A stretch of DNA of 64,000 bases from Porphyrobacter sp. CACIAM 03H1. GTDB lineage: Bacteria > Pseudomonadota > Alphaproteobacteria > Sphingomonadales > Sphingomonadaceae. Positions 47,651-56,190 of this stretch are shown in pieces (within the stretch, counting starts at the first letter, position 1; the number at the start of each line of letters is the position of its first letter). The notes under the pieces were generated by a model. The model was given only the letters and a program-made list of their open reading frames with translations, was not told the origin of the DNA and made no database searches. The position numbers and the translations under genes are program-made. Location of the stretch: the NCBI RefSeq assembly GCF_002215495.1, contig NZ_CP021378.1, forward strand, positions 394,417 to 458,416, read 5' to 3'.

Positions 47651-48723
47651 GCCGCAGCCCTGCGCGCTAGGCCGTCCGAATGCATCGCCCACACCGTCGC
47701 CGCCACGGTCAGTGCGCCGACCAGCTGGTGCGCGGCGGCGATCCAGAGGGAGACCTCGCTCATCACCGTGGCGATGCCGAGCAGCACCATCGTGCCGAAG
47801 GCCGAATGCACTGCAATGCTGGCTAAGCGGTCGGCCTTGCGCACGCGCCGCGCCAGCCACACCAGCGCCGCGACCGCGACCCACGCCCACCAGCGGTGCA
47901 TGAACTGGATCAGGAAGGGGTCGTGCGTCAGCGTCCACAGCACCCCGCCCGACCAGTCCACCTGCGGCACCAGCCGCCCGTTCATCAGCGGCCAGTCATA
48001 GGCGGCATGTCCGGCATTGAGCCCCGCGACCCAGGCGCCGAGCAGCAGCTGGACGAACAGCACCCCGCCCGCCAGCGCCGCGCCCGCCGTCAGCGGCGCA
48101 GGCCGCGCGGCGGGGTTGCGGGCGAGCAGCCTGAGATCGCGCGCGGTCCAGACAAGGCCCGCCAGCAGGAACAGCGCGGTCAGCAGATGGGCCGCGAGGC
48201 GGAAATGGCTCACGTCGGTGAGATCGGTCTCGCCCACGCCAGAGGACACCATGTACCACCCCAGCGCGCCCTGCCCGCAGATCAGCGCGAACATCGCGGC
48301 CAGCCGCCAGCCGTAGCCTGCGGGAATCGCACGACGCACCGCGAAGACGATCAGCGGGAGAAGGAAGGCCAGCCCGATCACCCGCCCGAGGATGCGGTGG
48401 AACCACTCCCAGAAGAAGATGAACTTGAACGCGGCAAGGTCCATTCCCGCCGGGCCGCTCTCGATGCGGTACTCGGCGGTGAGGCGATATTTGGCGAACT
48501 CGGCCTGCCATGCCGCCTCGCTGAGCGGGGGAAGGATGCCGCTGACGACGTTCCACTCGGTGATCGAAAGCCCGCTTTCGGTCAGGCGGGTGATCCCGCC
48601 GACGAGGACGATGAGCACCACCAGCCCCGCCACGATCTCGAGCCAGCGTGCGACCGCGAGAGGTCGGGCGCGGCTGCCGGGCGCGGGCCGGAACAGGTTC
48701 GACACGGAGGCGGAGGTGGCCAT
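47647..48723 (-). CDS. ctaA: Heme A synthase (CtaA/Cox15)
   Basis: Membrane enzyme that oxidises the C8 methyl of heme O to make heme A for aa3-type cytochrome oxidase. The 358 residues form eight helices in two similar four-helix halves with conserved histidines (WFHRILGRVIG near 105, FMHRWWAW in the second half). The N-terminal ITRLTESGLSITEWNVVSG is the long-form signature. The ATG at 48723 is chosen because the frame upstream antisenses merC. It precedes cutA. The oxidase itself is outside the window. Confidence 0.94.
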   Translation of the reverse strand: MATSASVSNLFRPAPGSRARPLAVARWLEIVAGLVVLIVLVGGITRLTESGLSITEWNVVSGILPPLSEAAWQAEFAKYRLTAEYRIESGPAGMDLAAFKFIFFWEWFHRILGRVIGLAFLLPLIVFAVRRAIPAGYGWRLAAMFALICGQGALGWYMVSSGVGETDLTDVSHFRLAAHLLTALFLLAGLVWTARDLRLLARNPAARPAPLTAGAALAGGVLFVQLLLGAWVAGLNAGHAAYDWPLMNGRLVPQVDWSGGVLWTLTHDPFLIQFMHRWWAWVAVAALVWLARRVRKADRLASIAVHSAFGTMVLLGIATVMSEVSLWIAAAHQLVGALTVAATVWAMHSDGLARRAAA

Positions 48724-48811
48724 GACGGCCCGCTCTTTGTCCGCCCGCCGTCCGCTGCGCAAGTCCGTTTGCCGCAAACCGCCGTGCCACTGGTGCAAGT
48801 CCGCCTTGCAC

Positions 48812-48827
48812 AATGTAACAACATTAC
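48812..48827. promoter_or_regulatory. Possible Zur-type operator before the MerC-like gene
   Basis: AATGTAACAACATTAC, containing the inverted repeat ATGTAA/TTACAT (48813-48818 and 48824-48829). It resembles Zur boxes of the AATGTTATAACATTAC kind with three differences in the centre. It lies 18 bases before the MerC-like ATG and in the ctaA divergent region. Confidence 0.4.
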
Positions 48828-48844
48828 ATATGTGCGGAGGCAAC

Positions 48845-49234
48845 ATGACCCCCGATGCCCTGCCCCCCGCGAGTCGGAGCTCGCTGCGCCGCCGACTCGA
48901 CACGCTCGGGATCGCGCTTGCGGGGCTGTGCGCGCTGCACTGCCTGGCGACGCTGCTGCTGATCTCCGCACTCGGCTTCGGCGGGCACTTCCTGTTCGAC
49001 GAGAACATCCACCGCATCGGTCTCGCGCTGGCCTTCGGGGTGGCGGCGGTGGCGATCGGCTGGGGCCTGCTGCGCCATGGACGCAAGCGGCCTTTCGTGC
49101 TCGCCTTTGCCGGAATGCTGCTGATGGGGGGTGCGCTGCTTGTGCCGCACGGCACCAACGAGTTCCTGCTGACCCTTGTCGGGGTGGCGCTGGTCGGGCT
49201 CGGGCACCTTCTGAACCTGCGCGCGGCGCACTGA
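48845..49234 (+). CDS. MerC-domain membrane protein, 129 aa
   Basis: Integral membrane protein with about four helices and the MerC-like motif [10 protein letters not shown] (near 29-38), whose paired cysteines could bind a metal ion. MerC was named for mercury uptake, but chromosomal homologues without mer genes may handle zinc or other metals. No mer genes are present here. A GGAGG site stands 4 bases before the ATG. A possible Zur box directly upstream supports a zinc link. That is inference. Confidence 0.82.
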   Translation: MTPDALPPASRSSLRRRLDTLGIALAGLCALHCLATLLLISALGFGGHFLFDENIHRIGLALAFGVAAVAIGWGLLRHGRKRPFVLAFAGMLLMGGALLVPHGTNEFLLTLVGVALVGLGHLLNLRAAH

Positions 49235-49292
49235 GGCGCTCCCCCTCAAACTCGTGGTTGCACGCCGCCTGCGAGGGCCTATGTCACCGCGC

Positions 49293-50273
49293 ATGACCAA
49301 GAGCATCACCCTGAACGGCGCCCCCCACCGCTCGGCGGCCGCCACCATCGCCGATCTGGTGCGCGAGCTGGAGCTTGCGCCGGAGAAGGTCGCGGTCGAG
49401 CGCAATGGCGAGATCGTGCCCCGCTCGACGCTGGCCAATGCGCCGCTGGCCGAGGGCGACAGGCTGGAGATCGTGCACTTCGTGGGCGGGGGCGACCATG
49501 CGGGCGAGGACACCTGGACCGTCGCGGGCCGCACCTTCCGCTCGCGGCTGATCGTCGGCACAGGCAAGTACAAGAGCTTCGAGCAGAACGCCGCCGCCGT
49601 TGCGGCTTCGGGCGCGGAGATCGTCACCGTCGCGGTGCGGCGGGTCAACGTCTCCGATCCCAAGGCGCCGATGCTGACCGATTTCATCGACCCGAAGAAA
49701 ATCACCTACCTCCCCAACACCGCGGGCTGCTTCACCGGCGAGGAAGCGGTCCGCACCCTCAGGCTGGCGCGTGAGGCGGGGGGCTGGGACCTCGTCAAGC
49801 TCGAGGTGCTGGGCGAGGCGCGCACGCTCTATCCCGATATGCGCGAAACGCTGAAGGCGACCGAGGTACTGGCCAAGGAAGGATTTCTTCCGATGGTCTA
49901 CTGCGCCGACGATCCGATTGCGGCGAAGCAGCTCGAGGATGCGGGCGCGGTCGCGATCATGCCGCTGGGGGCGCCGATCGGCTCGGGCCTCGGCATCCAG
50001 AACCGGGTGACGATCCGCCTGATCGTCGAGGGAGCCAAGGTGCCGGTGCTGGTCGATGCCGGCGTCGGCACGGCCTCGGACGCTGCGGTCGGCATGGAAC
50101 TGGGCTGCGACGGCATCCTGATGAACACCGCCATCGCCGAAGCGAAGGACCCGATCCGCATGGCCCGCGCGATGAAGCTGGCGGTCGAGGCCGGGCGCGA
50201 AGCCTATCTTGCCGGGCGCATGGCGCGGCGGATGTATGCCGATCCCTCATCGCCGCTCGCCGGCCTGATCTAG
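49293..50273 (+). CDS. thiG: ThiS-ThiG fusion: sulfur carrier and thiazole synthase, 326 aa
   Basis: Makes the thiazole phosphate of thiamine from deoxyxylulose phosphate, dehydroglycine and ThiS-bound sulfur. Residues 1-67 are a complete ThiS (beta-grasp, ending HFVGGG at 65-67) fused in frame to a full ThiG barrel (about 72-326, with [10 protein letters not shown] and the Schiff-base region [10 protein letters not shown]). Such fusions are known in alphaproteobacteria. The ThiS glycines are internal, so charging must differ from free ThiS or need cleavage. ATG 49293 starts ThiS normally. No other thi genes and no riboswitch are nearby. Confidence 0.92.
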   Translation: MTKSITLNGAPHRSAAATIADLVRELELAPEKVAVERNGEIVPRSTLANAPLAEGDRLEIVHFVGGGDHAGEDTWTVAGRTFRSRLIVGTGKYKSFEQNAAAVAASGAEIVTVAVRRVNVSDPKAPMLTDFIDPKKITYLPNTAGCFTGEEAVRTLRLAREAGGWDLVKLEVLGEARTLYPDMRETLKATEVLAKEGFLPMVYCADDPIAAKQLEDAGAVAIMPLGAPIGSGLGIQNRVTIRLIVEGAKVPVLVDAGVGTASDAAVGMELGCDGILMNTAIAEAKDPIRMARAMKLAVEAGREAYLAGRMARRMYADPSSPLAGLI

Positions 50274-50275
50274 GG

Positions 50276-50301
50276 TTAAAACCACATAACCCTAAATTAA
50301 C
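50276..50301. promoter_or_regulatory. CtrA-like half-site array
   Basis: Three TAA-type half sites spaced exactly 11 bases apart: TTAA (50276), TAAC (50287) and TAAC (50298), the last within TTAACCAT. This is the spacing of the CtrA box TTAA-N7-TTAA, just upstream of the gene at 50342. Confidence 0.35.
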
Positions 50302-50341
50302 CATGCTCTGCGACGTTCTCCCTGTCCGAAGGAGACGCGCC

Positions 50342-50854
50342 ATGATGATGCCGATTGCCGAGATGCGGGAATTCGCCGGGTTCGCACCCTGCGAGCAGCG
50401 TTACATCAAGCGCAGCCTCGACATCGGCCTTGCCCGCACCGACGCCTTCCGGCGCTGGGGCCGCAGCGAGGCCGAGAACATCGCGATCCGCCGCCAATAT
50501 GTCGCCTATCAGGACTTGAAGGCCCTGCGCGGCCTGATCCCCGACGAGGGCACGCCCTTCGAGGTCGAACGCTTCCTCGGCAAGCTGGTGCGCCTCGCCG
50601 CTTTCGATCTCGAACAGGAACGGCTGGCGAGCTTCTCGGCCTTCCGCTTCCTTTACGAACGCCTGCTCGGCGCGCGGGTGCGGCCCTGGCTTCCGGCCGC
50701 TTTCTGCGCCGCGAGCGCCCTGCCCCTGATCCGGCCCGAGCGCCGCAAGCTGCTGCTCCAGTCGCTCAGCGAAGCCGCTGCCACCGCCCCCGGCTGGTCC
50801 GAGCGCGAGCCGGTGTTCCTCCCCGAATATGTGGACGACTTCGAAGCGGCCTGA
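50342..50854 (+). CDS. Helical protein of unknown function, 170 aa
   Basis: No family recognised. The protein is rich in Leu, Arg, Ala and Glu, predicted almost entirely helical, without signal peptide or membrane segment. Noticeable segments are RYIKRSLDIGLARTDAFRRWGR near 20-41 and a C-terminal FLPEYVDDFEAA. The ATG at 50342 has AAGGAG 8-13 bases upstream. The promoter region carries an array of CtrA-like half sites, so cell-cycle control is possible. A perfect palindrome follows the stop. Confidence 0.72.
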   Translation: MMMPIAEMREFAGFAPCEQRYIKRSLDIGLARTDAFRRWGRSEAENIAIRRQYVAYQDLKALRGLIPDEGTPFEVERFLGKLVRLAAFDLEQERLASFSAFRFLYERLLGARVRPWLPAAFCAASALPLIRPERRKLLLQSLSEAAATAPGWSEREPVFLPEYVDDFEAA

Positions 50855-50859
50855 CCGGA

Positions 50860-50900
50860 GCATCGCGCAGAAAAGTGGGAACCGGTTTTCTGCGCGATGC
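50860..50900. repeat. Palindromic repeat (GCAGAAAA/TTTTCTGC type)
   Basis: Perfect 15-base inverted arms, GCATCGCGCAGAAAA (50860-50874) and TTTTCTGCGCGATGC (50886-50900), around GTGGGAACCGG. This AAAAGTGGGAACCGGTTTT palindrome is a common dispersed element of alphaproteobacteria (recalled knowledge). It may also end transcription of the gene before it. Confidence 0.8.
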
Positions 50901-50928
50901 GACACCAAAGACGTGGTAACGGGGAGCT

Positions 50929-51159
50929 ATGGAGCCCTCCCCCTACCACCCCCCCGTCAAACGCTCGCTTGCAATTGCGGGCCACCAGACCTCGATCAGC
51001 CTCGAACCGCTGTTCTGGGAGATGCTGAAAGCCGCCGCCGCGCGCGAGGGGCTGGCAGTTGCAGCCTTGGTGGCGCGCATCGATGCCGAACGGATCAAGT
51101 CCCCGACGCCCCCCGGGCTGGCGAGCGCCATCAGGGTATGGCTGGTCACAAACGCCTGA
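50929..51159 (+). CDS. Ribbon-helix-helix domain protein, 76 aa
   Basis: Small DNA-binding-type protein. The strand-helix-helix pattern (KRSLAIAGHQTSISLEPLFWEMLKAAA, about residues 11-37) matches a ribbon-helix-helix family common in alphaproteobacteria, often ending in a SAIRVW motif as here. It could be a transcription regulator, but it has no toxin partner beside it. Start ATG 50929 is preceded by GGGG. A palindromic repeat follows. Confidence 0.8.
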   Translation: MEPSPYHPPVKRSLAIAGHQTSISLEPLFWEMLKAAAAREGLAVAALVARIDAERIKSPTPPGLASAIRVWLVTNA

Positions 51160-51163
51160 TTTT

Positions 51164-51256
51164 CGTCATTGCGAGGCCGAAGGCCGCGGCAATCCATGAA
51201 CCCGTCGTCAGCGGCAAGCGCAGGCAATGGATTGCTTCGCTGCGCCCGCAATGACG
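51164..51256. repeat. Long imperfect inverted repeat (CGTCATTGCGAG type)
   Basis: A 93-base near-palindrome running from CGTCATTGCGAGGCCG to CCCGCAATGACG, with inner arms GGCAATCCATG and CAATGGATTGC. This CGTCATTGCGAG element is widely dispersed in bacteria. It lies between the converging ribbon-helix-helix and murA genes, 10 bases from the murA stop, and probably forms their transcription end. Confidence 0.85.
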
Positions 51257-51266
51257 AGGGATGGCC

Positions 51267-52547
51267 CTAGTCGTCCACCCGCTCGATGTCCGCACCGACC
51301 AGCTGAAGCTTTTCCTCCAGCCGCTCATAGCCGCGGTCGAGGTGGTAGAGGCGGCGAACCGTGGTCTCGCCCTCCGCCGCAAGGCCTGCGATCACGAGGC
51401 TCATCGAGGCGCGCAGGTCCGTCGCCATCACCTCGGCACCGGTCAGACGGTTCACGCCCCTCACGATCGCGGTGCGCCCCTCGGTGGTGATGTCCGCGCC
51501 CATGCGCGCGAGTTCCGGCACGTGCATGAAGCGGTTCTCGAAGATCGTCTCCTTGAGCACGCTTGCGCCTTCCGCCTTGCACAGCAGCGCCATCAGCTGC
51601 GCCTGCATGTCGGTGGCGAGGCCCGGATAGGGCGCGGTTGTGAGGTTGGTCGCCTTCAGCGCGCCGTTCGCCTTGACCGTGACGCTCTTGGCGTCCCACT
51701 CGACATGGACCCCGATCGCCTGGAGCGCGTGGATGGTCGCCATCATGTCCTCGGCCTTGGCGCCCTCGAGCCGCACCTCGCCGCCGGTGATCGCCGCCGC
51801 GCAGGCATAGGAGCCCGCCTCGATCCGGTCGGGCATCACGCGGTAGGTCGCGCCGTGCAGGCGCTTGACCCCGTGGATGGTGAGGTTCGACCGGCCGATC
51901 CCCTCGATCTCCGCCCCCATCGCCACCAGCAGGTTGCACAGGTCGACGATTTCCGGCTCGCGCGCGGCGTTGAAGAGGCGGCTGGTGCCGTTCGCCAGCA
52001 CCGCCGCCATCAGCGCGTTCTCGGTCGCGCCGACCGACACCACGGGGAAGTCGAAATCCCCGCCCGGCATCCCGCCATCGGGCTGATAGGCCTTCACGTA
52101 GCCCGCCGCGAGCTCGATCTTCGCGCCGAAGGCTTCGAGCGCCTTCAGGTGCAGGTCGATCGGACGGTTGCCGATCGCGCAGCCGCCGGGCATCGACACG
52201 GTCGCCTCGCCCGCGCGCGCCAGCATCGGCCCGAGAACGAGGATCGAGGCACGCATCTTCCTCACGAGGTCATAGGGCGCGACGGTGGAGGTGATCCGCG
52301 TCGCCTCCATGCTCATCACCCGCCCGAAATCCTCGGGGCGCGTGCCCTGGATCACGGTGGTGACGCCGAACTGGTTCATCAGGTGCTGGAACCCGTCGAT
52401 ATCCGCGAGCCGCGGCAGGTTGCGCAGCGTCAGCGGTTCCTCGGTCAGCAGAGCGCAGGGAATGAGCGTCAGCGCCGCATTCTTCGCACCGGAAATCGGG
52501 ATCGTGCCCTTGAGGCGGTTGCCGCCCTTGATGATCAGCTTGTCCAT
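51267..52547 (-). CDS. murA: UDP-N-acetylglucosamine 1-carboxyvinyltransferase
   Basis: First committed step of peptidoglycan synthesis, adding enolpyruvate to UDP-GlcNAc. The 426 residues carry KNAALTLIP near 22-30 and the catalytic, fosfomycin-sensitive Cys123 in [12 protein letters not shown]. The ATG at 52547 gives the standard start MDKLIIKGG. It diverges from galU across 156 bases that show no clear motif. Both genes feed envelope polysaccharide synthesis. Confidence 0.97.
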   Translation of the reverse strand: MDKLIIKGGNRLKGTIPISGAKNAALTLIPCALLTEEPLTLRNLPRLADIDGFQHLMNQFGVTTVIQGTRPEDFGRVMSMEATRITSTVAPYDLVRKMRASILVLGPMLARAGEATVSMPGGCAIGNRPIDLHLKALEAFGAKIELAAGYVKAYQPDGGMPGGDFDFPVVSVGATENALMAAVLANGTSRLFNAAREPEIVDLCNLLVAMGAEIEGIGRSNLTIHGVKRLHGATYRVMPDRIEAGSYACAAAITGGEVRLEGAKAEDMMATIHALQAIGVHVEWDAKSVTVKANGALKATNLTTAPYPGLATDMQAQLMALLCKAEGASVLKETIFENRFMHVPELARMGADITTEGRTAIVRGVNRLTGAEVMATDLRASMSLVIAGLAAEGETTVRRLYHLDRGYERLEEKLQLVGADIERVDD

Positions 52548-52703
52548 CGCGCCAGCCTTAGCGAAAAGCGCCCTTCGTGCAACTCGCTCCCGCCGCCCGG
52601 CTTGCGCGATGACGAACAATCATTGACCTGCGTTATGGCGCAGGGCACGGGAGACCGCGACGGGCGCAAGAACTTTCGCGAATTCATCAGCTCAAGGTGC
52701 CAG

Positions 52704-53582
52704 ATGCCTCCCAAGCCGATCCGTAAAGCCGTCTTCCCCGTCGCCGGTCTCGGCACGCGCTTCCTTCCCGCGACCAAGGTCGTGCCCAAGGAGCTGCTTC
52801 CCGTGGTCGATCGCCCGCTGATCCAGTACGCCGTCGACGAGGCGCGCGAGGCCGGAATCGAGCAGATGATCTTTGTCACCGGGCGCGGCAAGACCGGGAT
52901 CGTCGAGCATTTCGACATCGCCTTCGAGCTCGAGCAGACCATGTCCGAGCGCGGCAAGGATCTTTCCGTGCTCGATTGCGCGAGAGCAACCCCGGGGGAC
53001 GTGATCGCGGTGCGCCAGCAGGTGCCGCTCGGCCTCGGCCACGCGATCTGGTGTGCCCGCGCGATCGTGGGTGACGATCCCTTCGCGATCTTCCTCCCCG
53101 ACGAGCTGATGGTCGCGCGCGAGGGCGGCACCGGCTGCATGAAGCAGATGGTCGAAGCCTACGAACAGGTCGGCGGCAACCTCATCTCGGTGCTGGAAGT
53201 GCCGATGGAGCAGGTCTCGTCCTACGGCGTGATCGACCCGGGCGAGGCCAAGGGCGCGCTCACCGAGGTGCGCGGGCTGGTCGAGAAGCCGCCGGTGGCC
53301 GAGGCACCCTCGAACAAGATCGTCTCGGGCCGCTACATCCTGCAGCCCGAGGTCATGCGCGTGCTCGAGAACCAGGGCAAGGGTGCAGGCGGCGAGATCC
53401 AGCTGACCGACGCGATGGCGAAGATGATCGGCACCCAGCCGTTCCACGCCGTCACCTTCGACGGCAATCGTTACGACTGCGGCAGCAAGGTCGGCTTCGT
53501 CGAGGCGACGCTGGCGATCGCGCTCCAGCGCCCCGACATGGGCGCCGAAGTGCGCGCGATCGCGATGGATCTGCTGAAGTAG
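52704..53582 (+). CDS. galU: UTP-glucose-1-phosphate uridylyltransferase
   Basis: Makes UDP-glucose for exopolysaccharide and lipopolysaccharide. The nucleotidyltransferase motif GLGTRFLPATKVVPKE is at 15-30 and the sugar-binding VEKP near 193-196; 292 residues is normal. ATG 52704 is used; an in-frame frame continues upstream, but only as the antisense of murA. It converges on the flotillin gene with a hairpin between. Confidence 0.95.
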   Translation: MPPKPIRKAVFPVAGLGTRFLPATKVVPKELLPVVDRPLIQYAVDEAREAGIEQMIFVTGRGKTGIVEHFDIAFELEQTMSERGKDLSVLDCARATPGDVIAVRQQVPLGLGHAIWCARAIVGDDPFAIFLPDELMVAREGGTGCMKQMVEAYEQVGGNLISVLEVPMEQVSSYGVIDPGEAKGALTEVRGLVEKPPVAEAPSNKIVSGRYILQPEVMRVLENQGKGAGGEIQLTDAMAKMIGTQPFHAVTFDGNRYDCGSKVGFVEATLAIALQRPDMGAEVRAIAMDLLK

Positions 53583-53585
53583 GCG

Positions 53586-53612
53586 GCGAGGGGCAGCACC
53601 GCCGCCCCTCGC
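53586..53612. terminator. Hairpin between convergent galU and flotillin genes
   Basis: GCGAGGGGC (53586-53594) pairs perfectly with GCCCCTCGC (53604-53612) around a 9-base loop. There is no U tract on either side, so termination efficiency is uncertain. Confidence 0.5.
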
Positions 53613-53623
53613 ACGATGTCCTC

Positions 53624-55432
53624 CTACTCTGCCGCCTCTCCGGTCGGCGCATCATCCGCGTCGTTGTCGCGGGCGATCGCCTTCGGGGCTGCGGCTTTGG
53701 TGGGGGCAGGTGAGGGAGCCGCCTCGCCCTCGGCTTCGGCGGCGGATTTGACCAGACCCGACAGCGAGGAGCCGTCGAGCCCCAACTCCTTCATCAGCCC
53801 GTCGAGCACCGGTGCCTGCGCACGGTAGGCCAGCGCCGCGGCGACGGCATCGCTGGCGAGATTGCCCGAACCGCCGCCCGAACCATTGCCTGCCCCGCCG
53901 CCGTCGTTGGCCGCGCGTCCGCCATTGGTGAGCCCGTCGACCTGCACGATCTTGATCGAATCGATCGCCTCCATCGGCTTGGCGCTCTCGCGGATGACCT
54001 CGGGCAGCACCTTGAGCAGCGCCAGCTTGGTCTGGAGCGAGATCTGCTCCATCGAGAGGATGTTCGCCGCCTCGTTGATCGCGCGTTGGCCCGCCGCCTC
54101 GACCTCGAAGCGCACCCGGGCGGCCTCGGCGCGCAGCTTCTCGGCCTCGGCCTCGCCCTGGGCTTCGAAGCGGATCGCCTCGGCCCGGTTGGTGGCGGCG
54201 TCCTTTTCCGCCTCGGCCTGCACCTTGACCCCGATCGCGTCGCGCTCGGCCTGCTTGGCGGCCTCGATCAGCTCGATGGTCTTCTGACGCTCGGCGATCT
54301 CGCGCTCGCGCGCGGTGGCGACGCGTTCCTCGGCCTCGACCGCCTTGGCGCGGGCTTCATCGGCCTCGGCCTTGGCCTGGCTTTCCTCGCGGCTCTTGTT
54401 CTGCACGGCGATCTGCTGTTCCTGCCGCGCGATCTCGAGCGCGCGCTGCTGGATGATGCGCGCTTCCTCGACGAGCCGGTCGGCCTCGATCTGCTGGGCA
54501 TCCACCTGCTTCTTGGCCTCGATCCGGGCGATCTCGGCCTCGCGGTTGCGTTCGGCCTGCTCGCGGGCGATTTCCGCCGCCTGCGCCGCGCGCCGCACCT
54601 CGACCTCGCGCTCCTGTTCGAGCCGGGCGTATTCCTGGTCGCGGCTGATCTCGAAGCTGCGCTTGCTGGCTTCGAGGTTCTTGCTCTCGATCTGGACGCG
54701 GGTTTCCTGCTCGATGTCGTTGCGCAGCTTCTTGCGCGCCTCGATCTGCTCGGTGAGCTTGGTGAGGCCCTCGGCGTCGAAGGCGTTGTTGGCGTTGAAG
54801 TGTTCGATCGAGGTCTGGTCGAGGCCGGTGAGCGACACGGATTCCAGCTCGAGACCGTTCATGGCGAGGTCGTTCGAGGAGACCTGCTGCACCTTCTGCA
54901 CGAAATCCGCGCGCTGTTCGTGCAGCTCGTTCATGGTCATGCCCGCCGCCACGGAGCGCAGCGCGTCGACGAACTTGCCCTCGACGAGGTCCTTCAGCAG
55001 CTCGGGCTGCATCGTGCGCTGGCCGAGGGTCTGGGCAGCCATGGCGATGGCCGCGGCATCGGGGCGGACGCGGACGTAGAATTCCGCCTTCACGTCGATC
55101 CGCAGCCGGTCCAATGTGATCAGCGCCTCGGCATCGCGCCGCACGACGCTGAGGACGAGAGTGTTCATGTTCACCGGCATCGCCTCGTGGAACACCGGGA
55201 AGACCAGCGCGCCGCCGTTCATCACCACCTTCTCGCCGCCGAAGCCGGTGCGCACGAAGGCGGTCTCCTTGGTCGCGCGGCGATAGAGCCGGATCAGGAA
55301 CACGAAGAAGACGATGAAGAACAGCACGGCGCTGACGCCGATCACGCCGTAAGTGACGAGATCGCCGGTGGAGGAGGCGAGATCGCCGGTCGGGACCAGC
55401 TCCCCGTTCGAGGTTGTCGTCGGCAAAGACAT
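53624..55432 (-). CDS. Flotillin (YqiK-like, SPFH domain), 602 aa
   Basis: Membrane scaffold protein of the flotillin/SPFH family. An N-terminal membrane helix (about 28-50) is followed by the SPFH/band-7 domain (about 52-210). A very long charged coiled coil rich in Glu, Ala and Arg (about 230-480) comes next, then a Gly/Asn-rich linker and an Ala/Pro-rich tail. It follows yqiJ by 12 bases, the same pairing as yqiJ-yqiK in E. coli. Function is inferred: membrane microdomain organisation. Confidence 0.92.
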   Translation of the reverse strand: MSLPTTTSNGELVPTGDLASSTGDLVTYGVIGVSAVLFFIVFFVFLIRLYRRATKETAFVRTGFGGEKVVMNGGALVFPVFHEAMPVNMNTLVLSVVRRDAEALITLDRLRIDVKAEFYVRVRPDAAAIAMAAQTLGQRTMQPELLKDLVEGKFVDALRSVAAGMTMNELHEQRADFVQKVQQVSSNDLAMNGLELESVSLTGLDQTSIEHFNANNAFDAEGLTKLTEQIEARKKLRNDIEQETRVQIESKNLEASKRSFEISRDQEYARLEQEREVEVRRAAQAAEIAREQAERNREAEIARIEAKKQVDAQQIEADRLVEEARIIQQRALEIARQEQQIAVQNKSREESQAKAEADEARAKAVEAEERVATAREREIAERQKTIELIEAAKQAERDAIGVKVQAEAEKDAATNRAEAIRFEAQGEAEAEKLRAEAARVRFEVEAAGQRAINEAANILSMEQISLQTKLALLKVLPEVIRESAKPMEAIDSIKIVQVDGLTNGGRAANDGGGAGNGSGGGSGNLASDAVAAALAYRAQAPVLDGLMKELGLDGSSLSGLVKSAAEAEGEAAPSPAPTKAAAPKAIARDNDADDAPTGEAAE

Positions 55433-55444
55433 GTGCGTTCCCCT

Positions 55445-56074
55445 TTAAGACTCGAGCCCGAGCAGCGGGCTTTCGTATTGCACGCCGAAGAAGGTCTCCC
55501 CTTCCCGGCGCACCAGCAGGACGGTGTCGCCTGCATTGAATGCGAGTGCCTGGTCGTGCGGTTCGACCATGACGAAATGCGCCTGTCCGTGGCGGTCGAT
55601 CACCTTGGCGCGGGCGGGCGATCCGGCGCGCGCCGTGCCGATCTGGATCTCGGCGTCGCGCCGCACCAGCTCGTCGAGCGCGATTGCGGTGGTCTCGTCG
55701 CGCGGCATGATCGCGCCGATCTGGCGCATGGCGATGCTGTTGAGCGGCAGGGCGGCAGCGCCTGCCGCCAGCGTCGCCCATCCGGTGGAGAGCGGGGCGC
55801 CCAGCAAGCCTGCGATCCACGCCTGTCCGATCAGGCCGACGCCCCCGAAGATGAGCAGCAGGCTGGCGAGCCAGATCAGGAGCGGTACCCGTCCGAGCCC
55901 GAGCAGCGCCGTCAGCGCCTCGCCGAAGCCGCCCGCCTCGAGCCCGCCGCCCGCATCGACATCCCCCGCGCCGTCGAACACGTCGCCGAGCCCCGTGACC
56001 TGAACAAGCGCGATCAGCGCCAGAGCGCCAAGCGCGATCACGAAGGGCAGGTTGTGGCCAGCGAGCAGGCTCAC
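55445..56074 (-). CDS. YqiJ-like membrane protein with OB-fold tail, 209 aa
   Basis: NfeD-type partner of flotillins. Three hydrophobic segments (about 10-26, 62-84 and 90-110) precede a soluble OB-like domain (about 135-209) with RAKVIDRHGQAHFVMVEP. Start is GTG at 56074, since no ATG gives the first helix. It stands directly upstream of the flotillin gene, which supports the assignment. NfeD-like proteins are thought to help assemble flotillin domains. Confidence 0.85.
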   Translation of the reverse strand: MSLLAGHNLPFVIALGALALIALVQVTGLGDVFDGAGDVDAGGGLEAGGFGEALTALLGLGRVPLLIWLASLLLIFGGVGLIGQAWIAGLLGAPLSTGWATLAAGAAALPLNSIAMRQIGAIMPRDETTAIALDELVRRDAEIQIGTARAGSPARAKVIDRHGQAHFVMVEPHDQALAFNAGDTVLLVRREGETFFGVQYESPLLGLES

Positions 56075-56190
56075 GCTGCGCCGGCCCCGGCTGCAAGGCG
56101 AACGGAAAATCCCATGCTCGGAAAGCTAGGACAAACGGGGGCAAATCCCTAGCGGAATCGGACGGGTGATGTCCGATTTTTCCCGCCTTT

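Noticed and set aside
49235..49292. TPP riboswitch before thiSG
   Set aside because: The gap is only 58 bases, too short for the aptamer, and has no conserved element.
54100..54750. Apparent tandem DNA repeats in the flotillin gene
   Set aside because: They reflect the Glu/Ala/Arg-rich coiled-coil heptads of the protein, not a nucleotide repeat array.
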